Counted from the first letter of the stretch, positions 42,460 through 52,591 are shown. The stretch is 64,000 bases of DNA from Candidatus Latescibacterota bacterium (GCA_020633725.1 JACKDC010000001.1:248001-312000), one strand, 5' to 3'. Numbers and translations are program-made. Notes: generated by a model not told the origin, from the letters alone.

Positions 42460-43029
42460 CTAGTAGAGCGCCTTCACGGAGCTCCAGTTCGCGTCGTCCG
42501 TGGCAACACCCTCGAGGCAGTCGCAGTTCGTGGGGTTGCTGCAGTTGAACGTGAACATGCCGCCGCCGACCTGGTACTCGATGCCATCCGTGTCGACGAG
42601 CAGCAGGCCGTTGCTGGCGCGGCTCGGACGCACGTACATCGAGTAGTCGGCCGGGATCCAGTTCGCATCCGTCGTGAAGAAGTCCACGCTGCCCAGCGCG
42701 GCCAGCGGGCCGCTGAGCGGCGGGTTGAAGGCCAGGGCGATGCCGTAGCTGATGACGCCGATGACGAGATCGGTGTTCCAGTTCTCGGTGATCACGCCCA
42801 TGCCGGCGGCCTCGGGGAAGTTCTCGACGTAGAACTCGGCGGCCGAGATCTCGCCGCTCCAGTCCGTGTCGACCCAGGCCGTGAAGTAGACCGTGGTGGC
42901 GGTGTAGACGCTGGTGCCCGCGTAGCACTCGGTGGCCGTGGGCGCGGCGTACATGCCGATGTAGGTGTCGGCGGTGGCCACGCCGGTGGCCAGCGTGAGG
43001 ACGACGAAAGCCATTAGCAGCTTCTTCAT
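42460..43029 (-). CDS. Small secreted protein with C-terminal W-S-x-V-K-x-L-Y motif
   Basis: 189 residues. Signal peptide (MKKLLMAFVVLTLATGVATA). The body is Thr/Tyr/Asp-rich and beta-like (TATECYAGTSVYTATTVYFTA), with five cysteines, including a cluster near the end (CSNPTNCDCLEG). The C-terminus is ATDDANWSSVKALY, closely matching the end of the 27604 protein. CAAGGAGTTGC precedes ATG 43029. The bases from 43030 to 43302 hold no gene and no clear promoter. Likely exported; function unknown. Confidence 0.75.
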   Translation of the reverse strand: MKKLLMAFVVLTLATGVATADTYIGMYAAPTATECYAGTSVYTATTVYFTAWVDTDWSGEISAAEFYVENFPEAAGMGVITENWNTDLVIGVISYGIALAFNPPLSGPLAALGSVDFFTTDANWIPADYSMYVRPSRASNGLLLVDTDGIEYQVGGGMFTFNCSNPTNCDCLEGVATDDANWSSVKALY

Positions 43030-43302
43030 TTTGCAACTCCTTGCGCGTTTGTGCAGCCCCTGTGTCAGCGGCTGCCGGGATTCCTGCGCTCGCCCCGGGG
43101 ATTGCGGGGCATCACGGGACGGCACGGGGAACGTCGGGGAATCTCGCGCCATCTCGGCCAGGGCTCGCGCCGCTGACATGGGTGCGCAGTGCAAGGGAGT
43201 TGCCAGGATGGAGGCGGGGGGCGGTCCCGCACGCAGGACGCCACCATGAAGAACGGCGCGGCGCCCCCGTCGGGAGCGCCGCGCCGCCCTCGGTCGCCGC
43301 GA

Positions 43303-46300
43303 CTAGCCTTCGCGCTTGTAGGCGCCCCGGCTCTTGGACTTGATCGGCTCGAAGTCCGGCTTCGCCGGCGGGTTCTCCTTGTGGAGCCGCGTGAGCTCGG
43401 CGAGGCCGCGCTCGAGCTGGCTGTCCTTGCCCGCGGCCACGTCCTCGGGCTGGTTCTCCACCTCGATGTCCGGGTCCACGCCGTGGTTCTCGATGCTCCA
43501 GCCGCCCATCCGGTCCCACCAGGCCGAGTAGGGATAGGTGACGACGCCGCCGTCGACCAGGATCCTGGCCATGTTGATGCCGATCACGCCGCCCCAGGAG
43601 CGCTTGCCGATGACCGGCGCCAGCTTCTCGATCTGCACCGCGCGGGGGAAGATGTCCCCGTCGGAGCCGGCGAACTGGTTCGTCAGCACGACGAAGGGGC
43701 CGTTGAGGCTCATCTGCGGGTACTTGTCGAGGCGTCCCCAGCGGTTGCGGTCCCAGGCCGTCACCGGGCGACGGAAGCGCTCGAGCAGGATCTGCGACAC
43801 GAAGCCGCCGCCGTTCCAGCGGCAGTCGACGACCATGCCCTCCTTGTCGCACTGGGGGTAGAACCAGCGGTCGAAGGTGGTCATGCCGTCGTAGCCCATG
43901 TCGGGGATGTGCAGGTAGCCGAACTTGCCGCCGGACTGCTTGTCCACCCACTCGCGGTTGTGGCGCACCCAGTCGGCGTAGCGCAGGGCGTTCTCCGAGC
44001 CCAGGGTGTGGACCACGACGTCGCGACGGTCCTTCTTGCCCGCGGCGTCGGCGGCCACGGTGAGGAGGACGTCCTTGTCGGCGAAGTTCTCGAGGCTGGC
44101 CAGGAAGGGACGGTCCGCCGCGAAGCCGCGGCCGTTCACGGCCAGCAGGACGTCGCCCACCTTGACGTTCACGCCTGCCGCCAGCAGGGGCGAGGGGAGG
44201 TCGTCCGCCTCGTCGCCATAGTAGATGCGCGCGACGCGGTAGACGTCCCCCTCGCGCGCGAGATCCGCGCCGAGCAGGCCGGTGGCGACCGACTGCGGGC
44301 GCACGGCGTAGTCGCCGCCCCAGACGTAGGTGTGGCTGGTGCTCAGCTCGCCGATGAGCTCGCCGAGCAGGTCGCGCAGGTCGTCGCGGTTGGCCAGGCG
44401 CGGCAGCAGCGAGGCGTACTGATCGCGCAGGCTCTTCCAGTCGGCGCCGGCCATGTTCGGATCCCAGTAGCGATCGCGCATGCGGCGCCAGGCCTCGTAG
44501 TAGATCTGGCTCCACTCCTCGCGGGGATCGAGGTCGATGACGATGCCGTCCAGGCTCACGCGGCTCTCGCCCAGATCGCTGGGCGCGCTGCCGGTGCCCA
44601 CCACGTAGAGCTCGCCGCGGCCCTTGGCGACGGCGATCTTGTCGGCCTTGAGCGCGAGGCTGTAGGCCGCGACGCCGTCCATGAAGGTGTCGGCCTCCTT
44701 GGACTCGAGGTCGAAGGCCATGAGGGTGGCGCCGGGACCGTCCTCGTCCTGTCCCTCGGACCAGCCCTGCAGCGGCCGGCTGAAGTAGAAGAGCTTGCCG
44801 CTCACGGCGCCCAGGCCGCCGTACTGGCCGGCCGGGACGTCCAGCGCGACGCTGCGATTCCCGATGCCGTCGAAGTCGATCTTCACCGGCTCGAGGGCGT
44901 CGTCGTCCTTGTCCTCGTCGTCCTTCTTGTCCTTGTCCTTCTTGTCGGCCTTGTCCTTGTCCTTGGCCTTCTCCTTGTCCTTCTCGTCCTCGGCGCCGGG
45001 CGGCATGCCCTCGAGGTGGGCGAAGGGGTTCTCGCCGTCGGCCTGGAGCAGGGTCAGGTAGAGCTTGACGTTGTTCGCCTCCACCACGTTGAAGTCGCGG
45101 CTGCCGAAGACGGGATTCATCGCCCGGCTGCTGCTGAAGTAGAGGTACTTGCCGTCGGGGTCCCAGGCGGGGGACTGGTCCTCCGTGTAGACGCTGGTGA
45201 TGCGGCGCGTCTCCTTGTCCTGGCTGTCGTAGATGAACACCGACGCGAAGTCGTTGTCGAGGCGCTTCGTGTAGGCCAGCCAGCGCCCGTCGGGGCTCCA
45301 GGTGTAGTCGGTGATCGGCGCGCGGTCGCTCGCGTCCGCCTGCACGGGCTTGCCGCCGTCGGCGGGGGCGACCCACAGGGTCTGCTGATCGTCGCCGTAG
45401 GCGATGTGCTTGCCGTCGGGCGCCCAGACCGCCGGGTAGTGGTAGCCGCGCTCCGCGGCGGGCACGACGACCTTCACGTCGCCGCGGCCCCAGGCGTCGG
45501 CCGTGCGGAAGCTCTCCTCGTGTCCTTCGTCCGTGAGGTAGAGCAGGCGCTTGCCGTCGGGGCTGAACTCGGCCGCCTCCTCGCGGGCGCCGTTGCCGCG
45601 GGTCACGGCGAGCGTCACGCCGTCCTCCGCGGGCACGGAGAAGATCTCGCCGCGGGCGACCACCGCGAGGCGATCGCCGTCGGGCGACAGGCTGAAGCCC
45701 GTCACGTAGCGCGCCACGTCGCTGTAGCGCTCGCGGGTGAGCAGGCGCTCGCTGGGCAGCTCGATCGGGATCTCGCGGCTCTGGCCGCTCGCCGGATCGA
45801 AGACCTTGATGCCGCCGGCCAGCATGTAGACGACCCGCCCGTCAGGCCCCATCGACGGCCAGCGGGCGTCCCACACGTCCTCGTGCGTGAGCTGCTTGCG
45901 GTCGGAGCCATCGGGCTGCATCGACCAGAGGTTGGCCGTGCCGCCCTCGTCGCAGAGGTAGACGATCCGCCCGCTGTGCCACATGGGGTAGCCGTTCGTC
46001 CCCGTGAAGGTGGTGACCTCGCGGTAGTCCTCCCGCTTGGGATCGCCCACCCAGATCGTGGCGGCCAGTCCGCCGCGGTAGCGCTTCCAGGTGCGGGACT
46101 CGCGGTTGATGCGGTTGAAGGCGTAGCGCCCGCTCGCCGGGTCGATGTCCAGGCGCGAGCACCAGCCGAGGGGCAGCCGCTGGACGTCGCCGCCGGCCGC
46201 CGGCACGCTGAAGAGCTCCCAGGACGTGGGGGCCGACTCGCGCCAGCTGCGGAAGAGAATCCGCTGGCCGTCGGGCGTCCAGCCGATGACCTCGTCCGGG

Positions 46301-46677
46301 GCGGGATGCCAGGTCAGGCGACGCGGTTCGCCGCCCGCGGCGGGCATGACGAAGACGTCGCGGTTGCCGTCGTACTGCCCCGAGAAGGCGATCCACTTGC
46401 CGTCGGGGGAATAGCTCGGATTGGTCTCGGCGCCGTCGTGGGTGGTGAGCCGCCGGGCGAGGCCGCCGCCGGCGGCGACGGTCCAGAGATCGCCCTCGGC
46501 GCAGAAGACCACCGTGTCCCCGTGGATGTCCGGCGTGCGCAGGTAGCCGGTGGACGCGTCGGCCGCCGCGCTCAGGGCGAGCAGGAGCGGGAGCGCGAGC
46601 GCCAACCCGCCCCAGGGGCTCTTCGCACTGTGACGGAAGAATCGACGGATGGATCCGCCGGCGGAGCAATGCATCAT
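43303..46677 (-). CDS. Tricorn-type protease with lysine/aspartate-rich linker
   Basis: About 1124 residues. A signal-like N-terminus (GGLALALPLLLALSAAADAS) precedes a six-bladed propeller of PD40-type repeats (NPSYSPDGKWIAFSGQYDG), then a seven-bladed propeller region. A PDZ domain and a tail-specific-type protease core follow: GELSTSHTYVWGGD (histidine), NQFAGSDGDIFP (nucleophile serine) and SIENHGVDPDIEVEN (acid residue). An EDEKDKEKAKDKDKADKK-type linker lies near residue 560. It degrades peptides, here probably in the periplasm. The start 46677 is favoured by an in-phase GGAGG; ATG 46689 is possible. Confidence 0.9.
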   Translation of the reverse strand: MMHCSAGGSIRRFFRHSAKSPWGGLALALPLLLALSAAADASTGYLRTPDIHGDTVVFCAEGDLWTVAAGGGLARRLTTHDGAETNPSYSPDGKWIAFSGQYDGNRDVFVMPAAGGEPRRLTWHPAPDEVIGWTPDGQRILFRSWRESAPTSWELFSVPAAGGDVQRLPLGWCSRLDIDPASGRYAFNRINRESRTWKRYRGGLAATIWVGDPKREDYREVTTFTGTNGYPMWHSGRIVYLCDEGGTANLWSMQPDGSDRKQLTHEDVWDARWPSMGPDGRVVYMLAGGIKVFDPASGQSREIPIELPSERLLTRERYSDVARYVTGFSLSPDGDRLAVVARGEIFSVPAEDGVTLAVTRGNGAREEAAEFSPDGKRLLYLTDEGHEESFRTADAWGRGDVKVVVPAAERGYHYPAVWAPDGKHIAYGDDQQTLWVAPADGGKPVQADASDRAPITDYTWSPDGRWLAYTKRLDNDFASVFIYDSQDKETRRITSVYTEDQSPAWDPDGKYLYFSSSRAMNPVFGSRDFNVVEANNVKLYLTLLQADGENPFAHLEGMPPGAEDEKDKEKAKDKDKADKKDKDKKDDEDKDDDALEPVKIDFDGIGNRSVALDVPAGQYGGLGAVSGKLFYFSRPLQGWSEGQDEDGPGATLMAFDLESKEADTFMDGVAAYSLALKADKIAVAKGRGELYVVGTGSAPSDLGESRVSLDGIVIDLDPREEWSQIYYEAWRRMRDRYWDPNMAGADWKSLRDQYASLLPRLANRDDLRDLLGELIGELSTSHTYVWGGDYAVRPQSVATGLLGADLAREGDVYRVARIYYGDEADDLPSPLLAAGVNVKVGDVLLAVNGRGFAADRPFLASLENFADKDVLLTVAADAAGKKDRRDVVVHTLGSENALRYADWVRHNREWVDKQSGGKFGYLHIPDMGYDGMTTFDRWFYPQCDKEGMVVDCRWNGGGFVSQILLERFRRPVTAWDRNRWGRLDKYPQMSLNGPFVVLTNQFAGSDGDIFPRAVQIEKLAPVIGKRSWGGVIGINMARILVDGGVVTYPYSAWWDRMGGWSIENHGVDPDIEVENQPEDVAAGKDSQLERGLAELTRLHKENPPAKPDFEPIKSKSRGAYKREG

Positions 46678-46757
46678 CGCTGCCTCCATGACGTGGTGTC
46701 CGCGGGGCGGGACCTGCCCGTCGCGCGCGCTTCCCGGCGCCCGGGCGCCGGGAACGG

Positions 46758-46786
46758 TTGATTCCGGGGAATGGGTAGACTACTGT
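46758..46786 (+). promoter_or_regulatory. Possible promoter for the Omp85 gene
   Basis: TTGATT (46758-46763), 17 bases, TACTGT (46781-46786). The -10 is a fair match only. Confidence 0.4.
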
Positions 46787-46831
46787 GCCGGACCTGTCCG
46801 TGTTTCAAGCGAATTCCGCCGAGAGGTCGCC

Positions 46832-47923
46832 GTGCGCCGTGCCCTGACCCGCCTGCTCGTCATCCTGCCGGCCCTGCTGGGTCTGGCCTCGGCGGCCCGC
46901 GGGGACGAGGCCCCGCGCCGCGACTGGGTCTTCATCCCGGCGCTGGGCTACTCCACGGATACGGAGCTCATGGGCGGGGCCATGCTCATGCGGCTCTTCG
47001 GCTGCGAGGAGACGGACGACCCCGACTGCCGCCGCTCGAACGTCGCCCTGAGCTTCCTGTACAGCCAGAAGCGCCAGGTGATCGCCGCCCTGGGGGGCGA
47101 GAACTACTGGATGGGCCGGCGCCACCACCTGGTCTGGCGCCTGGACTACAAGAAGTTCCCGAGCACCTACTACGGGATGGGCCGTGCGACCCCCGTGGGA
47201 ACAGAGGAGGACTACACCCCCCGCGGCGGTTCGGGGGCCCTGACCTACCTGCGCCGTCTCGGCAGCGCCTGGGAACTGGGGGCCAGCGCCTCGGGCGGCC
47301 GGCGCAGCTACGGCGAGCTCGAGGCGGGCGGCGTGCTGGAGTCCGCCGTCCTCACGGGCAGCGACGGCTACGCCTTCGCCGGCCTCGGCCTCATCGTCCG
47401 CTACGACAGCCGCGACTCCGACTGGTGGCCCCGGCGCGGGCTGTTCGCCAGCCTCGCGGGCACCGCCTTCCGCCGCGGGCTCGGCGGCGACCTCGACTGG
47501 GAGCGCTACGGGATCGACCTGCGCGGCTACCGCGCGGTCGGGGCGCTCGGCGTCCTGGCGCTGCAGCTCGCGCTGGACGACGCCCACGGCGACGTGCCCT
47601 TCGACCAGCTTCCCGCCCTCGGCGGCGACCAGGAGCTGCGCGGCTACCCCGGCGCCCGCTACCGGGACCGCAGCCGTTTCCTCGCCCAGCTCGAGCTGCG
47701 TCGCTCGTCGCTCGTGGGGCCCCTCGGCGTGGTGCTCTTCGGCGGGCTGGGAGACGTGGCGCCCCGCGTGGCCGATCTGCGGCCGGGCGATCCCCGCCTC
47801 GGCGGCGGTCTGGGCTTCCGCTACCTCTACGACGCGGGCAGCGAACTGCACCTCCGCTTCGACCTCGGCTGGGGCGAGCAGGGGGAGAGCAGCGTGACGA
47901 TGTCCGTCGGCGAGGCGTTCTAG
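46832..47923 (+). CDS. Omp85-superfamily outer-membrane protein (no POTRA domain)
   Basis: 363 residues. Signal peptide (LTRLLVILPALLGLASAARG). The body is a barrel with Omp85 features: GLGLIVRYDSRDSDWWPRRG, LPALGGDQELRGYPGARYRD with the RGY motif near residue 275, and a closing FDLGWGEQGESSVTMSVGEAF with a terminal Phe. Only about 30 residues precede the first strand, too few for POTRA domains, so it is not BamA. It resembles the surface-antigen barrel subset. GTG start with GAGAGG upstream. Its stop shares CTAG with amrS. Confidence 0.85.
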   Translation: MRRALTRLLVILPALLGLASAARGDEAPRRDWVFIPALGYSTDTELMGGAMLMRLFGCEETDDPDCRRSNVALSFLYSQKRQVIAALGGENYWMGRRHHLVWRLDYKKFPSTYYGMGRATPVGTEEDYTPRGGSGALTYLRRLGSAWELGASASGGRRSYGELEAGGVLESAVLTGSDGYAFAGLGLIVRYDSRDSDWWPRRGLFASLAGTAFRRGLGGDLDWERYGIDLRGYRAVGALGVLALQLALDDAHGDVPFDQLPALGGDQELRGYPGARYRDRSRFLAQLELRRSSLVGPLGVVLFGGLGDVAPRVADLRPGDPRLGGGLGFRYLYDAGSELHLRFDLGWGEQGESSVTMSVGEAF

Positions 47924-49011
47924 GCGCCGACGTCGCCCTCGCCGAGATCCAGGACCCGCCGGCCTCCGCCCCAGGCGCCGGGCGCCGCCTCGAAGCGGCC
48001 GGCGAGGGGCGTTCCGCAGTCCGCGCAGCGTCCGCGGGCGTCCAGTCCCCAGTGGCCGAGGCGATAGCCGTCCCGCTCGATCAGCAGCGCGCCGCAGCCC
48101 GCGCACCAGGTGCTGCCGCCCTCGGCGTCCCGCACGTTCCCTGTGTAGACGTGCCGCAGTCCCGCGGCCCTGGCGATCCGCCGCGCGCGGCGCAGGGTGG
48201 CCGGCGGAGTGGGGGCGTGGTCCAGCATGCGGAAGTCGGGATGGAAGGCCGTGAAGTGCAGGGGGACGTCCGGGCCGAGGCGTTCGGCGCACCAGGCGGC
48301 GAGTCGCTCGAGCTCGGCGTCGCCGTCGTTCTCCCCCGGGATGAGGAGGGTGGTGACCTCCAGCCAGACCTCGGTCTCCCGCGCCAGGTACTCCAGCGTC
48401 TCGAGCACCACGCCCAGCTTGCCGCCGGTGAGCTTGCGGTAGAAGTCCTCGCTGAAGGCCTTGAGGTCCACGTTGGCGGCGTCCATCGCGCCGAAGAGCT
48501 CGCGGCGTCCGGCCTCCTCCACGTAGCCCGCGGTGACGGCCACCGAGGCCACGCCCCGCTCGCGACAGGCCGCGGCCACGTCGACGGCGTACTCCAGGAA
48601 AATCACCGGGTCGTTGTAGGTGAAGGCCACGCTGCGGCAGTCCGCGTGGACGGCAGCCTCGGCGATGCGCGCGGGGCCGGCCGGGGCGGCGAGGACGTCC
48701 TGCTCGCGGGCCTTGCTCATCTCCCAGTTCTGGCAGAAGCGGCAGAAGAGGTTGCACCCCGCCGTGCCGAAGGACAGCACCGGCGTGCCGGGCAGGAAGT
48801 GGTTCAGGGGCTTCTTCTCGATGGGATCGACGCAGAAGCCGCTGGAGCGGCCGTAGGTGTCGAGCACCAGGGTGCCGCCCTCGCGCCGGCGGACGTAGCA
48901 GAAGCCGCGCTGCCCGTCCGCCAGTCGGCAGCGGTGGGGGCAGAGGGTGCACTCCAGGCGGCCGTCGTCGAGCGGTCGCCAGTGGCCCACGGCATGGGGA
49001 GCGGTGCCCAT
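47920..49011 (-). CDS. amrS: AmmeMemoRadiSam-system radical SAM enzyme (AmrS)
   Basis: 363 residues. The radical SAM cluster is CNLFCRFC (Cys 86, 90, 93). The N-terminus has CTLCPHRC and GFCYVRRREGGTLVL, and EKKPLNHFLPGT and VAFTYNDPVIFLEY are as in AmrS/PflA-related enzymes. CAGCGALLIERDGYRLG and CADC form a C-terminal zinc-ribbon-like region. AmrS usually sits with AmrA/AmrB genes; here it is alone. The system's reaction is unknown. ATG 49011 has no clear ribosome site. Confidence 0.88.
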   Translation of the reverse strand: MGTAPHAVGHWRPLDDGRLECTLCPHRCRLADGQRGFCYVRRREGGTLVLDTYGRSSGFCVDPIEKKPLNHFLPGTPVLSFGTAGCNLFCRFCQNWEMSKAREQDVLAAPAGPARIAEAAVHADCRSVAFTYNDPVIFLEYAVDVAAACRERGVASVAVTAGYVEEAGRRELFGAMDAANVDLKAFSEDFYRKLTGGKLGVVLETLEYLARETEVWLEVTTLLIPGENDGDAELERLAAWCAERLGPDVPLHFTAFHPDFRMLDHAPTPPATLRRARRIARAAGLRHVYTGNVRDAEGGSTWCAGCGALLIERDGYRLGHWGLDARGRCADCGTPLAGRFEAAPGAWGGGRRVLDLGEGDVGA

Positions 49012-49138
49012 GGGCCCAGTATAGCCCCGGCGGGGCCGGCGCCCCAGGGGGAATCACCCGAAGCGATGGGGTGCAACCTTGAATCGGGAGCCGCGTACGG
49101 GCATCATCTCCTTCCACTCATTACCGGAGGCTTCATTC

Positions 49139-51871
49139 ATGCGCAGCGCATCCCTCGCGGCTGCGGGCCTGCTCCTCGTCCTCGCCGCCGCGCAGCCGGC
49201 GCGGGCCGCCGACGAGCTCCCCGCACTCGCCATCGAGCACTACGAGCTGCCCAACGGCCTGGACGTCATCCTCCACGAGGATCACAGCACGCCCATCGTG
49301 GCGGTCAACGTCTAGTACCACGTCGGCTCCAAGAACGAGAAGCCGGGCCGCACGGGCTTCGCCCACCTGTTCGAGCACATGATGTTCCAGGGCTCGGAGC
49401 ACTACGACGACGACTACTTCCTGCCCCTGCAGAAGACGGGCGGGCAGGTGAACGGCTCTACCACGGAGGACCGCACCAACTACTGGGAGAACGTCCCCAG
49501 CGATCAGCTGGACCTGGCGCTCTACCTCGAGGCCGACCGCATGGGCTACCTGCTGCCGGCCATGACCGAGGAGAAGCTCGCCAACCAGAAGGACGTGGTG
49601 AAGAACGAGAAGCGTCAGGGCGAGAACCAGCCCTACGCCAAGGGCTACGAGATCATGACGGAGCTGCTCTACCCGTCCGACCATCCCTACTCGCATACTG
49701 TCATCGGGAGCATGGACGACCTGTCGGCGGCCTCGCTGGAGGACGTCTCCGACTTCTTCCGCCGCTACTACGCGCCGAACAACGCGTCTCTGGCCGTGGC
49801 CGGCGACTTCGACAGCGCCGAGGCCAAGGCGCTGATCGAGAAGTACTTCGCGCCCATCCCCAGCGGGCCGCAGGTGGATCGCCTGGAGAGCTGGATTCCG
49901 CGCCTGGACGGCGAGCGCCGCCTCGTGGCCGAGGACGCCGTCGAGCTGCCCCAGCTCACGATGAGCTGGCACACGCCGGGCAACTACCAGCCGGGTGACG
50001 CCGAGTTCGACCTGCTGGCCTCCGTCCTGGCCGGCGGCAAGACCTCGCGCCTCTACAAGCGCCTGGTCTACGAGATGGAGATCGCGCAGGACGTCTCCGC
50101 CTGGGAGGACGGCCGCGAGCTCAGCGGCGTCTTCACCATCGAGGTCACGGCCCGCGAGGGCGTGGCGCTCGAGACGATCGAGGCGGTGATCGACGAGGAA
50201 CTGGCCGCGCTGCGCGCGAAGGGCGTCACCAAGGACGAGCTCGAGCTGGCCAAGGTGGGCTACGAGTCGCGCTTCATGCGCCGGCTCCAGCGCGTGGGCG
50301 CCTGGGGCGGCAAGGCCGACCTGATGAACAACTACAACACCTTCCTGGGCGACCCGAACCGTCTGCAGTGGGACGTGAACCGCTACCGCCAGGTCACCCC
50401 CGCCGACGTGGCCGGCTACGTCGACGAGTACCTGCCCGCCACCCGGCGCGCGGTGCTCTACATCGTGCCCGAGCACAGCCGCGTGGCGTCCGGCGAGGCC
50501 GGCATGCCCGAGGGGCTGCCCGCGCCCGGCGAGGCCGTGAGCTTCGCGCCGCCCGCGGTGGAGCGGGCCACGCTGGACAACGGCCTGGAGATCTACGTGG
50601 TCCAGAAGCACGAGCTGCCGCTGGTCCAGGTGACGCTGAACTTCAAGAGCGGCTGGGCGGCCGATCCCGTCGACCGGCCGGGCACGGCCGCCTTCACGGC
50701 CGAGCTGCTGGACGAGGGCACCAAGCGCCGCGACGCGCTGCAGATCGCCGAGGACGCCCGCCGCCTGGGCGCGCGCCTGGGCACGAACAGCGCGTTCGAC
50801 GGCTCGCAGGTCTCGCTCAACATCCTGCGCAGCCAGCTGGACGCCGGCCTGGAGCTCATGGGCGACGTGGTGATGAACGCGTCCTTCCCCGCCGACGAGG
50901 TGGAGCGCCAGCGCAAGAGCACCCTCGGGCAGATCCGCCAGGAGAACAGCCAGCCGCGGCTGGCCGCGGTCAAGCTCATGCAGCAGCGGCTCTTCGGCGA
51001 GGGCCATCCCTACGCCCAGCCGATGACCGGCACGGGGACGGCGGCGTCCGTCTCCCGCCTGACCCGCGAGGACCTGGTGGGTTTCCACGCCACGCACTAC
51101 CGGCCCAACAACGCCATGGTCGTGGTGGTGGGGGACATCACGCTGGCGGAGGCCAGGGCCCACCTGGACAAGGCCCTCGGCAAGTGGAAGCGCGGCGACG
51201 TGCCCGCGGTCAGCATCCCCGCACCGAAGCCGGCCACGGGGCCGCGGATCGCGCTGCTGGACCGGCCCGACGCGCAGCAGAGCATGATCGTCGTCGGCCA
51301 GCTGGGCCCCGAGCGCGCCTCTGCCGAGTTCCTGCCCTTCGAGGTGATGAACGCGGCGCTGGGCGGCGGGTTCATCGCGCGCATCAACATGAACCTGCGC
51401 GAGGACAAGGGCTACACCTACGGCAGCTACAGCTTCGTGAACGGCCTCAAGGGCGCCGGGAGCTGGGGCTGCGCCGCGGGCGTGCAGACCCAGTTCACGG
51501 GCGCGTCGCTGAAGGAGATGTTCAAGGAGATCCGGGACATCCAGGGGGCGCGGCCGATCGGCGACCAGGAGTTCGTCGACTGCAAGAACCGCCTGGTGCA
51601 GGGCTACCCGCAGCGCTTCGAGACGCTCGAGGGCATGGCCGGCCAGCTCTCCGAACTGCTGACGGAAGCCATGCCGCTCAGCGAGTGGAGCGACTACGTG
51701 GACCGGGTCCAGGCCATGGACCTTGCCCGCGCCAATCGCAGCGCCAGGGAGATGCTCCACCCCGACACCATGCAGATCGTGATCGTCGGGGACAAGAAGG
51801 AGGTCCTGCCGCAGCTGGCGGAGATCGGCATGGACGACCAGGTGGTGGAAGTCAGCGCCGACGAGCTCTAG
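49139..51871 (+). pseudogene. M16-family zinc peptidase interrupted by an in-frame TAG
   Basis: About 910 codons in one frame, broken by a TAG at codon 59 (49313-49315). Signal peptide (SLAAAGLLLVLAAAQPARA), then VAVNV-stop-YHVGSKNE, where family members have a tryptophan. HLFEH (codons 76-80) is the inverted zinc motif HxxEH, and the second M16 domain has NLREDKGYTYGSYS. No start codon follows between the stop and the zinc site, so an intact enzyme cannot be made without read-through. TGG-to-TAG is one base. It could be decay, a sequencing error or suppression. GGAGG precedes the ATG. Confidence 0.85.
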
Positions 51872-51889
51872 GCTTCGCCTTTCCTCTCG

Positions 51890-51925
51890 GCCCCGCCTCC
51901 TCGCCAGGAGGCGGGGCTTCGTGTC
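51890..51925 (+). terminator. Terminator after the M16 gene
   Basis: Perfect 12-bp stem GCCCCGCCTCCT (51890-51901) / AGGAGGCGGGGC (51906-51917), followed by TTCGTG; the T-tract is short. Confidence 0.6.
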
Positions 51926-51998
51926 GCTGTAACCCGCTGCGCGCCGCCCCGTAGGGGGTTGGCGGCCCGCGACGGGCCGTCCCAGCCGGAGGTAGACG

Positions 51999-52559
51999 AT
52001 GCGCAAGCTAACCCTCTTCGCCCTCGTGCTCGCGACCCTGACGACCCTGCTGGCCGCGGGCAGCTCGCCCGCCCGGGCGGATGCGGAGCGCTGGCTCCAC
52101 GTCCGGGTGCTGGACGGCGAGGACAAGGTCTCCGTGAACCTGCCCATTGAACTCGTGGCCAGCGTGCTCGCCTCGGTGGACAGCGAGCAGTTCCGCAACG
52201 GCAACATCGTCCTGGAGGACCAGGAGTTCGACCCCGCCCTGGTGACGGCCATCCTCGAGGCGGCGGTCAAGTCGAAGGACGGCGAGTTCGTCCGCATCGA
52301 GGAGGGCGACGACGTCACCGTGACCGTCCACAAGAAGAAGGACACGCTGCACGTGGACGTGAAGGACGACGGCGAGATCGTCCAGGTGGAGATCCCCATC
52401 GCCGTCGCCAAGGCCATGCTCGACGGCGGCGAGAACTCGCTGAACATCAAGGCCGCGCTCGAAGTGCTGGGCGACGGCAAGGGCAGCACCCTGGTGACGG
52501 TCGACGACGGCGAGTCGAAGGTGCGCGTCTGGGTGGACTCCAGCATGGAGGGCATCTAG
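51999..52559 (+). CDS. Secreted protein of unknown function, paralogue of 52592
   Basis: 186 residues with a signal peptide (LTLFALVLATLTTLLAAGSSPARA). The mature region is acidic and beta-like, with DGEFVRIEEGDDVTVTVHKK, LHVDVKDDGEIVQVEIPI and VRVWVDSSMEGI. The block DGEFVR-x-E-x-G followed by V-x-V-x-(I/L)-P recurs in the next gene. GGAGGTAGACG precedes the ATG. The two are 32 bases apart and probably one transcript. I do not recognise a family. Confidence 0.68.
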   Translation: MRKLTLFALVLATLTTLLAAGSSPARADAERWLHVRVLDGEDKVSVNLPIELVASVLASVDSEQFRNGNIVLEDQEFDPALVTAILEAAVKSKDGEFVRIEEGDDVTVTVHKKKDTLHVDVKDDGEIVQVEIPIAVAKAMLDGGENSLNIKAALEVLGDGKGSTLVTVDDGESKVRVWVDSSMEGI

Positions 52560-52591
52560 GCCCACGTGAAAGTCGGAAGGAGGAGGTCGTC

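Noticed and set aside
49313..49315. TAG as pyrrolysine or a reassigned codon
   Set aside because: TAG ends about half of the genes in the window and the position is normally tryptophan, so recoding is not supported.
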